A stretch of 5,233 bases of DNA. It comes from Candidatus Heimdallarchaeota archaeon (lineage in GTDB: Archaea > Asgardarchaeota > Heimdallarchaeia > Heimdallarchaeales > Kariarchaeaceae). Positions 1-5,233 of the stretch are shown piece after piece. The notes beneath the pieces were generated by a model, which was given only the letters and a program-made list of their open reading frames with translations, had not been told where the DNA came from and searched no databases. Position 1 is the stretch's first letter; the number at the start of each line of letters is the position of its first letter. Position numbers and translations under genes: made by a program. The stretch lies in assembly GCA_029882335.1 (NCBI GenBank), contig JAOUKW010000299.1, forward strand, positions 1 through 5,233, in the 5' to 3' direction.

Positions 1-516
1 CTCTTTATGGTTTTTCTGTATCCTTATTACTTCTTGAAATCTTCTAATTAGATACCATAAAAGTAGTAATGTTGAAATTGTGAACAATATAGTATCTATC
101 AGTGTAAATACAACTCTAATTACACCATTATGTAATAAAATAAGTTTTACATTATAAAATAAGTGTGAGGAAAGTATGATATTGGTTGACACAATAATTA
201 TTAATTGAAAAATATGCCAATAACTAGTTTTAAAATTTGGTAATAAAAACGCAAGTGTAATTAAGATATAAAATGGACCAACAAATAACCAACCAATTCT
301 AGTAAAAGTCAGACTTGATTTTGATACTGTGGAAATTGAAGATAAAGACATGCTAATCGTGGCCATGAGTATCGCAAAAAGTGTAAATATTGCAGCCATT
401 AATAATAATTTTCCCTCTAGAATTGGCGATTTAATGATATTTCGTGATGCCACAAATATTGAAAGAATTAAGATTGTTGAAAAATATGCACAAAGGATAA
501 ACTCAATCAATATCAC
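1..516 (-). CDS. 7TM-type integral membrane protein, paralogue of the next gene; 3' end beyond the window
   Basis: The first 172 residues of an integral membrane protein are visible; the frame is open from 516 to the left edge. They align without a gap to the first 172 residues of the neighbour at 705-1823, with about 88 identities by my hand count. Shared blocks include SPxxEGKLL (residues 30-38), IGWL...GPF (74-82), LPNFK (92-96) and FTIST (145-149). Five hydrophobic helices can be seen, near residues 6-23, 36-58, 70-92, 102-128 and 141-157, and the break comes just before the sixth helix of the paralogue. The start is GTG: the upstream in-frame stop is only eight codons away (541-543), no ATG lies between, and this GTG aligns exactly with the neighbour's ATG at 1823. 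No Shine-Dalgarno motif precedes it, but a TATA-like box sits about 27 nt upstream, so a leaderless message is likely. By analogy the missing part should hold two more helices and a longin-like tail; that is inference. Its function is unknown, probably a membrane sensor or adaptor. Confidence 0.85.
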   Translation of the reverse strand, partial: MILIEFILCAYFSTILILSIFVASRNIIKSPILEGKLLLMAAIFTLFAILMATISMSLSSISTVSKSSLTFTRIGWLFVGPFYILITLAFLLPNFKTSYWHIFQLIIIVSTNIILSSHLFYNVKLILLHNGVIRVVFTLIDTILFTISTLLLLWYLIRRFQEVIRIQKNHKE

Positions 517-539
517 GATTAATACAAGTTTGATAAATC

Positions 540-547
540 TTTAAATA
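540..547 (-). promoter_or_regulatory. Candidate TATA box for the partial membrane-protein gene
   Basis: On the minus strand this reads TATTTAAA, preceded by the purine-rich AAGGAA, which could serve as a BRE. Its centre lies about 27 nt upstream of the GTG at 516, the distance expected when transcription starts at the start codon. The box means this copy may have its own promoter, although readthrough from 705-1823 (188 bp upstream) remains possible. TATA-like strings are common in such AT-rich DNA. I see no RNA gene or clear hairpin in the rest of the 517-704 gap. Confidence 0.45.
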
Positions 548-704
548 TTCCTTAATGTGAGTAAATTTTTGATAAGATGATGAATTTCAAGATCATTTTT
601 TCGATTTATATTTGTAATGTTTGAACCCTATAGGAATATCTCAAACTGGATTATTTTCAATTAAATAACAATGATAATTACAAAGAATATGAAATTAGAC
701 CAAA

Positions 705-1823
705 TTAGATCAAATATTTTCTAACTTTTTGAAATTCGTGTTCAAATGAATTAAATATAGTAACATCTCTTGGTTTTTCTCTCATAACCTCAATAAGTTC
801 TTTAAATTGAGATTCAAACTTCTTACACAAATATTTAGTAATTGATTTTGTTATTAAAGAATTCTTAGAAACAATTACAATACATGATGCAAATTGACCA
901 GAAGTTATATGAATGACTTTATCGCCAAAAATTATGTCCTCCATTGATTGATTGCTCTTAATTGTATCTTGAAGTGATAAATTCAGAGTAGTCATTAAAT
1001 TTCCCAATAAATTCATAGCAGGAATATCTGATTGATAATCTTTTGAAATCAAAGTTATTCCTGTTTGATGATCTGCAAAAATAACTCCATATATTTTGAC
1101 TGGTATTATAAATGGATAGCTAACGTCTTTATAGAAATAATAACCAATAATAACAAAGACAAATGATAAAGGTATAAAAAATGAAAAGCCAGGTAGTTTA
1201 TTTTCTATTGGATTTTTGATTCCTTTAAGGTTAAGGGTTGTAAATGTGGTAAATATTGTTATTAAAGATAAAATTATTGTTGAAAATAGTATTTTTGTAG
1301 AAAAATATTCTTTATATTTATTTTGAATTTTTTTTACTTGATACAATCTCTTGATTAAATAAAATATAAAGATACCAGTGGATATGGTAAATACAACAGT
1401 ATCAAGTGGTGAAAATATTATTCTAATTATTCCTTTCTCTATAAGTACAACATCCACAGAAATAAATAAAATAATGGAGAGAGTTACGTTTATTGAAACA
1501 ATTATTGTAAGTTGAAGGATATCGAAATAACTGGATTTAAAATTTGGTAACATAAAGGCAAAAGTAATTAACATTGTGAAGGGTCCCAAAGATAACCATC
1601 CTATTTTGATTAGAGTAATACTTGTTTCATTAATTAAATCTTCTGAAGATATAAACATACTAATAGTTGCAAATAATACAGCAACCAACGTAAAAATGGA
1701 TGCCAAAAAAAGGAGTTTTCCTTCTATAATTGGTGATTGAATGATATTTTTTGATGTTATCAAAAGTGTAATGGATATTATAATTAATAAATATAATGAG
1801 ATATAAAATTCAATCAATATCAT
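705..1823 (-). CDS. Seven-transmembrane protein with C-terminal longin/roadblock-like domain
   Basis: A 372-residue membrane protein. Seven hydrophobic helices are visible near residues 6-23, 36-58, 68-92, 102-128, 140-158, 177-197 and 212-231. They are followed by a soluble tail. From about residue 243 to 346 the tail has the order strand (IYGVIFAD), strand (GITLIS), helix (267-289, with MNLLGNLMTTLN), strands (DIIFGDKVIHIT, ASCIVIVS), helix (323-345). That order matches small longin-type domains and resembles membrane-anchored longin/roadblock-like proteins known from Asgard archaea; it is pattern recognition, not a database match. No kinase, GGDEF or other catalytic motif is present, so a sensing or protein-recruiting role at the membrane is the best inference. 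The reading frame extends 11 codons further up to an ATG at 1856, but I choose 1823: it aligns with the GTG start of the paralogue, has AGGT 3 nt upstream, and the earlier ATG lies in the probable TATA box. Confidence 0.85.
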   Translation of the reverse strand: MILIEFYISLYLLIIISITLLITSKNIIQSPIIEGKLLFLASIFTLVAVLFATISMFISSEDLINETSITLIKIGWLSLGPFTMLITFAFMLPNFKSSYFDILQLTIIVSINVTLSIILFISVDVVLIEKGIIRIIFSPLDTVVFTISTGIFIFYLIKRLYQVKKIQNKYKEYFSTKILFSTIILSLITIFTTFTTLNLKGIKNPIENKLPGFSFFIPLSFVFVIIGYYFYKDVSYPFIIPVKIYGVIFADHQTGITLISKDYQSDIPAMNLLGNLMTTLNLSLQDTIKSNQSMEDIIFGDKVIHITSGQFASCIVIVSKNSLITKSITKYLCKKFESQFKELIEVMREKPRDVTIFNSFEHEFQKVRKYLI

Positions 1824-1846
1824 AATACCTGAATTTTTATAAAAAA

Positions 1847-1854
1847 CTATAAAC
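1847..1854 (-). promoter_or_regulatory. Candidate TATA box for the 7TM/longin gene
   Basis: The minus strand reads GTTTATAG, centred about 27 nt upstream of the ATG at 1823. It overlaps the alternative upstream ATG (1854-1856), so if it is the real box that ATG would not be on the message. A second AT-rich string, TTTATAAA, lies nearer the gene (about 15 nt from the ATG), too close for a normal archaeal promoter. The call rests on spacing only. Confidence 0.35.
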
Positions 1855-1868
1855 ATTTTTGATCTATG

Positions 1869-1992
1869 TCAATTAATTGATAATAATATCTTGTATTTGA
1901 ATTAAATAAAATATGATCTTTCTTGTATTTACAAAAATGGTATGAATGTTGATAATATTACTGTTATAAAATATATTACCATAATTGATGGT
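1869..1992. repeat. Short repeats in the divergent intergenic region (weak)
   Basis: The gap between the two divergent genes holds three small repeats: a 12-bp perfect palindrome TCAATTAATTGA (1869-1880); the 10-mer TCTTGTATTT occurring directly twice (1889-1898 and 1921-1930, 32 bp apart, about three helical turns); and an inverted pair ACCAT/ATGGT with a 5-bp spacer (1978-1992). Any of these could bind a regulator of the flanking genes, but all are AT-rich and short enough to arise by chance. Confidence 0.2.
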
Positions 1993-2041
1993 TATAAACA
2001 TTAGGTAGGAATTAATAAATCAATATTCAATAACTAATATC

Positions 2042-2049
2042 TTTAAATT
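2042..2049 (+). promoter_or_regulatory. Candidate TATA box for the 222-residue protein gene
   Basis: TTTAAATT is centred about 26 nt upstream of the ATG at 2072, which would give a leaderless transcript. A weak GGGA lies 4 nt before the ATG and could help if a short leader exists. The support is the spacing, shared with the other gene starts in the window. Confidence 0.45.
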
Positions 2050-2071
2050 TAGTAATGCAATAAAGGGATAT

Positions 2072-2740
2072 ATGTTGCGAAGTAAAAAATTGGATCAATC
2101 TTCGTATATATTTAAATCAAAAATGGATCAAATTGATTCTAATTTTAATTTATTTCGCGAATTAAAAACTTATACAATGGATTTTCCTGCAAATGAAAAT
2201 ATTACATTTATGAATCTTTATCTTCACTTTTTTTCTACTTTTACTGATTATTTATATCATAATCCAATAACAGAAGAAGAACGATCTAAAAATCCATTAT
2301 TATGGAAATATTTATTTTTTAGAGATTACCAAAGTTATAGTGTAATATTCAAGAACAGGTTATTTATTAATGTTTCATTTGAAGAAGTGAAGGAGCGATT
2401 TAAAGAACTTGATATTCGTTATAAAATCAAAGATATTAATATTCGAAGAGATTATACAGAATTGAATAATCAAGTTGAAGATTCAGACTACTATTATTCA
2501 AAAGGTATATGTCAATATGGTAAACCAACTAGTTATTTACATCTTGGACCGTATAAATTAAATTTAAAATACATTATTAATTTTATATTTTCTAATACCA
2601 AGGTTCTATATACACTTGAAGTTTCTTATCCTGTGGTAATGAAAATAAAGAACTTTATATTTTGTTATTCAGATCATATTGAGCAAAGCAATGGATTAAT
2701 TCCAATTGAAGATTATATTAAATTACAAATCAAAGGATAA
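2072..2740 (+). CDS. Hypothetical protein, 222 residues, unassigned
   Basis: I do not recognise this protein. A 669-nt open frame in DNA this AT-rich, with a well-placed TATA box, supports a real gene. The product is rich in Tyr, Phe, Lys and Ile and appears soluble: there is no signal peptide and no clear membrane helix, the most hydrophobic stretch being residues 167-184. A likely amphipathic helix spans 102-114 (FEEVKERFKELD). The second half alternates hydrophobic and polar residues, which suggests a mixed alpha/beta or mainly beta fold. A Tyr-rich patch lies at 139-149 (DYYYSKGICQY), followed by GKPTSYLHLGPYKL. Only two Cys (147, 198) are present, so a zinc ribbon is unlikely. A later ATG at 2123 (residue 18) is an alternative start. 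The gene stands alone between a divergent membrane protein and a convergent regulator, so its surroundings give no functional hint. Confidence 0.7.
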   Translation: MLRSKKLDQSSYIFKSKMDQIDSNFNLFRELKTYTMDFPANENITFMNLYLHFFSTFTDYLYHNPITEEERSKNPLLWKYLFFRDYQSYSVIFKNRLFINVSFEEVKERFKELDIRYKIKDINIRRDYTELNNQVEDSDYYYSKGICQYGKPTSYLHLGPYKLNLKYIINFIFSNTKVLYTLEVSYPVVMKIKNFIFCYSDHIEQSNGLIPIEDYIKLQIKG

Positions 2741-2791
2741 TTAAATTAAATAATCCAATTATTCTAATCATCATAAAGCATTAATTGTAAT

Positions 2792-3271
2792 TTATAATTT
2801 CCCTTCAGCAATTAACATTTCTTTTTGTTTTTCCCATCTATCAAATAGCTTGGGATATTCATCAAAAAAGAAATCGTAGAAATAAATTAACTCCTTTAGT
2901 AATGAAGATCTTTCAGTTTCTTTTTGATTATGCTCAAATGCTTCTTTTATCAAATTTTGAAAACCGACTGCAGCTTCAGTTTTCTTGTTTACTATTGATA
3001 GCATTTCAAAATTTAATTCATAATAGTCTTCTCTTGATCCGGGAATTCCACGTTTGGTTAAGAGAGACATGTTAACCATTGGTTTTAATGCAGTACTTAC
3101 TGTTGATTTGGCAACCCTTAACTTGTCAGTAAGTTGTTTTAGTGATTGTAAGGGATTATCTGAAATCATGAGAAATCCAATAATTCTTCCACTCATTTGA
3201 GTGTACCCAAAAGATTCAAAAAATATTCCGGATTTTTCGATGAAACGATCTTCTTTGGTTAGTTTAGCCAT
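2792..3271 (-). CDS. GbsR/MarR-family winged-helix transcriptional regulator
   Basis: A 159-residue DNA-binding regulator of the GbsR-like branch of the MarR superfamily. The N-terminal helix FIEKSGIFFESFG (10-22) and GRIIGFLMISDNPLQSL (28-44) match the family pattern in which GRI.G.L..SD..PQSL precedes the helix-turn-helix. The helix-turn-helix spans about 43-68, with the recognition helix near 54-67 (AKSTVSTALKPM). The wing follows at 71-87, ending GSREDYYEL, a hallmark of the family. Residues 91-155 form long helices, probably for dimerisation and ligand contact. Family members act as dimers and often respond to small molecules (choline for Bacillus GbsR); the ligand here is unknown. The gene lies head to head with an ABC exporter operon across a 246-bp gap containing a perfect palindrome, so it most likely controls that operon and perhaps itself. 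It converges on the 222-residue gene with 51 bp between the stops. Confidence 0.92.
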   Translation of the reverse strand: MAKLTKEDRFIEKSGIFFESFGYTQMSGRIIGFLMISDNPLQSLKQLTDKLRVAKSTVSTALKPMVNMSLLTKRGIPGSREDYYELNFEMLSIVNKKTEAAVGFQNLIKEAFEHNQKETERSSLLKELIYFYDFFFDEYPKLFDRWEKQKEMLIAEGKL

Positions 3272-3281
3272 AAATATCTTT

Positions 3282-3295
3282 TTTATTTAAATAAA
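3282..3295. repeat. 14-bp AT-only palindrome before the regulator gene
   Basis: TTTATTTAAATAAA is a perfect palindrome lying 11-24 nt upstream of the regulator's ATG, directly downstream of its candidate TATA box. It could be an autoregulatory site, but it consists only of A and T and shows no likeness to the CG-containing palindrome near the exporter promoter, so chance is a fair explanation. Confidence 0.25.
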
Positions 3296-3300
3296 TTTAA
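3293..3300 (-). promoter_or_regulatory. Candidate TATA box for the GbsR-like regulator
   Basis: The minus strand reads TTAAATTT, centred about 25 nt upstream of the ATG at 3271, consistent with a leaderless message; no Shine-Dalgarno motif is present there. A better-looking box TATTTATA (3311-3318) would give a leader of about 17 nt. I cannot decide between them. Confidence 0.35.
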
Positions 3301-3415
3301 TATTTCATCCTATAAATACTTAATTTATATATTTGGCTGTATGTAAATTATTATGATCGAATTTCAATAAATATACAAAATTTGGTATAAGTAATAAATT
3401 TGTTCAATTATATCG

Positions 3416-3431
3416 TTCGGAATATTCCGAA
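3416..3431. promoter_or_regulatory. Candidate operator: perfect 16-bp palindrome at the exporter promoter
   Basis: TTCGGAATATTCCGAA is a perfect inverted repeat; with one mismatched pair it extends to 20 bp (3414-3433). It carries CGG/CCG in otherwise strongly AT-rich intergenic DNA and ends 11 bp upstream of the TTTATATA box, next to the place where TFB would contact the BRE. Dimeric winged-helix regulators of the GbsR/MarR type bind such palindromes, and the gene for one lies divergently at 3271. Repression by blocking TFB/TBP is plausible, and activation from this upstream position is also possible. No second full copy occurs in the window. Confidence 0.7.
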
Positions 3432-3442
3432 TGTAGTGAATA

Positions 3443-3450
3443 TTTATATA
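3443..3450 (+). promoter_or_regulatory. TATA box of the ABC exporter operon
   Basis: TTTATATA matches the classic archaeal TATA consensus, with the purine-rich GTGAA just upstream as a possible BRE. Its centre predicts a transcription start near 3473. This places the TTG at 3455 outside the message and leaves a leader of about 45 nt before the ATPase start at 3518. The predicted start coincides with the ATG of a mini-ORF at 3474. Confidence 0.65.
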
Positions 3451-3473
3451 TCTCTTGCGCCAAATTATATATT

Positions 3474-3521
3474 ATGGATCATTGTATTCGACACATACAA
3501 TCATTGGAGTTGATAAATTGA
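3474..3521 (+). CDS. Possible leaderless mini-ORF (leader peptide) before the ATPase gene
   Basis: ATG followed by 14 codons encodes MDHCIRHIQSLELIN and ends in TGA. The ATG sits about 27 nt from the centre of the TTTATATA box, the position of a leaderless start codon. The TGA overlaps the TTG start of the ATPase gene (TTGA, 3518-3521), the arrangement seen in translationally coupled genes, and the ribosome site GGAG lies inside the mini-ORF. It is too short to be judged by coding statistics. It may instead be plain 5' leader containing a chance ATG. Confidence 0.35.
   Translation: MDHCIRHIQSLELIN
3506..3509 (+). promoter_or_regulatory. Ribosome binding site deciding the TTG start of the ATPase
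   Basis: GGAG lies 8 nt before the TTG at 3518. The alternative in-frame TTG at 3455 has no such motif and is upstream of the predicted transcription start, so this site decides in favour of 3518. Confidence 0.65.
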
Positions 3522-4450
3522 GTACTCTAAAAGCTGAAGAAACTGTAGGTGAAGTAATTATTGACATTAATAATGTTACAAAAATCTATCCTGGTGGTGT
3601 GATTGGTATAAAAGAACTTACTTTACAAATAAAGAAAAATGAAATTTATGGATTTCTTGGTCAAAATGGTGCTGGAAAAACAACGACTATCCGATCTATA
3701 TTAAATATTTTAATTCCTGAAAAAGGTGCAATTCATGTTGATAAGGAGTTAATTTCTAGAAATAATCCAAGTATAAGAGAAAAAATAGGGTACCTACCTG
3801 GTGAATTGCATGTACCAACTAATTATACTGTTGAGAACTTCCTTCATTATATGGCCAGTCTAAAGAAAAAACAGTCAGATCGATTATATGAAATAGCGAA
3901 TAGATTTGAATTGCCATTAGACAAAAAAGTTAATACTTTGAGTAAGGGAAATAAACAAAAAATGGGTATTGTATTGGCTTTTATGCATGATCCTGAAATA
4001 TACATTTTAGATGAGCCTACAAGTGGTCTGGATCCACTTTGGCAACAAGAGCTTTATGATTTAATCTTAGAAGAAAAATTAAAGGGAAAAACCATATTTT
4101 TCTCTTCTCATAATTTGGATGAAGTACAGAAAATATGTGATCGTGTTGCGATAATAAGAGAAGGAAAGCTGGTAACGGTTGAAATAGTAAATGAATTAGC
4201 TCAAAAAATCACCCGATTTTTAACAGTGACAATTGAAAACTTGCAGGAGAAAGAATTAACTGATATTCAATCAAACGTACAGGTTGATTCATATAATATA
4301 TTATCAGGAGAGATAAAAATAAAAATATCAAAACCACAAGATGTATCTTCCACTCTTGGGTATTTTGGTAAATTTAATGCAAGAATGAGAGATTTAGTTT
4401 TTCCTCCTGCCTCTTTGGAGTTATTTTTCATGGAAAAATATAGGGATTAG
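3518..4450 (+). CDS. ABC-2 type exporter, ATP-binding protein
   Basis: A 310-residue cytoplasmic ATPase that powers an exporter together with the permease encoded next. Counting from the TTG at 3518: Walker A GQNGAGKTT (48-56), signature LSKGNKQK (141-148), Walker B IYILDEP with catalytic Glu166, D-loop SGLD (169-172) and switch His198 in SSHNLDE. About 80 C-terminal residues form an accessory domain ending in ASLELFFMEKY, typical of ABC-2 drug/antibiotic exporter ATPases. At the Q-loop the sequence is GYLPGEL (91-97), with Gly where Gln is usual; the same GYLPGE is familiar to me from a subfamily that also has the LSxGNxQK signature, so the protein is probably active. The reading frame is open further up to a TTG at 3455 (21 more codons), but GGAG before 3518 and the TATA box position argue against that start. 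The permease follows after 10 nt. The substrate cannot be read from the sequence. Confidence 0.95.
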   Translation: MSTLKAEETVGEVIIDINNVTKIYPGGVIGIKELTLQIKKNEIYGFLGQNGAGKTTTIRSILNILIPEKGAIHVDKELISRNNPSIREKIGYLPGELHVPTNYTVENFLHYMASLKKKQSDRLYEIANRFELPLDKKVNTLSKGNKQKMGIVLAFMHDPEIYILDEPTSGLDPLWQQELYDLILEEKLKGKTIFFSSHNLDEVQKICDRVAIIREGKLVTVEIVNELAQKITRFLTVTIENLQEKELTDIQSNVQVDSYNILSGEIKIKISKPQDVSSTLGYFGKFNARMRDLVFPPASLELFFMEKYRD

Positions 4451-4454
4451 GTGA
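4450..4454 (+). promoter_or_regulatory. Ribosome binding site deciding the TTG start of the permease
   Basis: GGTGA, a strong archaeal Shine-Dalgarno motif, begins on the last base of the ATPase stop codon and lies 6 nt before the TTG at 4461. The GTG within it (4451) is not a usable start because that frame stops after seven codons. Confidence 0.75.
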
Positions 4455-4460
4455 GATTAA

Positions 4461-5233
4461 TTGACTTTACTTAGAAGACTAAAATTTCATACAATGCGAT
4501 ACAAAGGTGAAATTATCTATTCTAGTATTATACTTGGATCATTGATGTTAATGATTGCTGTAGCCTTTCCTGATGACAGTGAATTTATAGCAGAATATAT
4601 GTCTATATTAACAGAGGCTGGACTTGATGCACTATTCTCAACTGCAAATTTAAATCTACCTGGATGGTTATTTTGGGTTTCTTTGATGGGATCTGCTTAT
4701 ACTTATTATGTTTCTGCAATAGCATCCATAAAAGTAGGAGCAAAATTATATCCTACTCAGGATGTTCAATCTTTGGAATTAATTGCAAGTTCACCAAAAA
4801 AATCTCAGACTTATTTTATTGAAAATATATTAGCTAGTATGATTACGATTACACTATTTTTCTTGCCTTCTTTTATTATTTTATCAATTTATTCAATAGC
4901 CAAAAATACAGCGGATTCAATTCCTAGACTGGCAGCTATGTTTTTGTTTAATTCCATGGTATGTTTATTTTTTGTTGCAATTACTTCATTTGTAGGTATC
5001 CTCAAATTCTCTCAAAGTTCTGGATCAAAAATCGGTTATTTTTACCTGATATATGCATTTTTGATTGAATTAGGTGCAGGATCTATTGAAGAATATAAAG
5101 ATTACACGGATATCTCTGTTAATTCATATTTATCGCCTTCTGCAGGTATTTTAAGTGGTGAATTTAATTGGTCTGAATTTATAATTGTGGCTTTACTTTG
5201 TTTAGTATTATTTTTAATGAGTTTTGTTGTAAT
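4461..5233 (+). CDS. ABC-2 type exporter permease, 3' end beyond the window
   Basis: The first 257 residues of a membrane permease, open to the right edge. It starts with TTG preceded by GGTGA, 10 nt after the ATPase stop, so the two form one operon. A short basic N-terminus (LLRRLKFHTMRYKG) precedes hydrophobic helices near residues 17-37, 69-91, 119-147, 157-181, 192-206 and 238-257. Between the second and third helices is QSLELIASSPKKSQTYFIENILA (103-125), the cytosolic coupling segment of ABC-2 permeases, where E.GTLELLLS.P.SR is the common form. The protein would form the transmembrane channel for the ATPase encoded upstream. Drug/polyketide-type exporters of this class often have about 12 helices in one chain (roughly 500 residues) or six in a half-transporter; the right edge prevents telling which. 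The substrate is unknown. Confidence 0.88.
   Translation, partial: MTLLRRLKFHTMRYKGEIIYSSIILGSLMLMIAVAFPDDSEFIAEYMSILTEAGLDALFSTANLNLPGWLFWVSLMGSAYTYYVSAIASIKVGAKLYPTQDVQSLELIASSPKKSQTYFIENILASMITITLFFLPSFIILSIYSIAKNTADSIPRLAAMFLFNSMVCLFFVAITSFVGILKFSQSSGSKIGYFYLIYAFLIELGAGSIEEYKDYTDISVNSYLSPSAGILSGEFNWSEFIIVALLCLVLFLMSFVV

Noticed and set aside
329..544. Plus-strand open frame of 71 codons
   Set aside because: It lies antisense to the partial membrane-protein gene, whose minus-strand frame is confirmed by alignment with its paralogue; the plus-strand product has no recognisable features.
705..1823. Histidine kinase identity for the 7TM protein, based on its 7TM N-terminus
   Set aside because: No H-box, N-box or G-box motifs follow the membrane part; the tail is about 140 residues and looks longin-like instead.
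2756..2787. CAATTA...TAATTG inverted repeat between the convergent genes as a terminator
   Set aside because: The arms are six AT-rich pairs around a 20-nt loop, too weak for a hairpin; no convincing T-run follows on either strand.
3223..3232. ATATTCCGGA, resembling half of the exporter palindrome, inside the regulator gene
   Set aside because: It is only a half-site with a mismatch, lies within conserved coding sequence, and has no partner arm.
3455..3517. N-terminal extension of the ATPase from TTG 3455
   Set aside because: It has no ribosome site, begins upstream of the transcription start predicted from the TATA box, and adds 21 residues outside the usual ABC ATPase fold; TTG 3518 has GGAG at good spacing.
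1..5233. CRISPR array, tRNA/rRNA genes, insertion sequence ends or riboswitch
   Set aside because: I see no regularly spaced repeats, no cloverleaf-like GC-rich segment, no transposase frame and no terminal inverted repeats; the gaps between genes are short and AT-rich.

Overview
The window is AT-rich DNA that looks archaeal. Most gene starts have a TATA-like box centred about 25-28 nt upstream, the spacing expected for leaderless archaeal transcripts. The two internal operon starts instead carry GGAG/GGTGA ribosome sites, and GTG and TTG starts are used. One membrane protein ends in a domain with the strand-helix order of small longin/roadblock-like domains, and 7TM proteins with such tails recall Asgard archaea. 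An Asgard host (Heimdall- or Loki-like) is therefore my best guess, but no rRNA or marker gene is present to prove it.

Left part (1-1823, minus strand): two tandem paralogous membrane-protein genes. The upstream copy (705-1823) is complete, with seven predicted transmembrane helices and a C-terminal longin-like domain. The downstream copy runs off the left edge at 1. The visible 172 residues align without gaps at about 51% identity. This alignment fixes both starts: GTG at 516 in one and the internal ATG at 1823 in the other.

Middle (1824-2791): a divergent intergenic region, then a plus-strand gene (2072-2740) for a 222-residue protein I cannot assign. It converges on the next gene.

Right part (2792-5233): a divergent drug-exporter-like module. 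A GbsR/MarR-type winged-helix regulator (minus strand) lies back to back with an ABC-2 type exporter operon (plus strand): an ATPase (3518-4450) and a permease (4461 to the right edge). Between them is a perfect 16-bp palindrome, TTCGGAATATTCCGAA, 11 bp upstream of a canonical TTTATATA box. This is the obvious candidate operator for the regulator. The promoter's predicted start falls on the ATG of a 15-codon mini-ORF whose stop overlaps the TTG start of the ATPase gene, which suggests translational coupling.

How the parts work together: the regulator probably senses a small molecule and switches the exporter through the palindrome. The substrate is unknown. The 7TM/longin paralogues look like membrane sensors or adaptors and have no visible link to the exporter.
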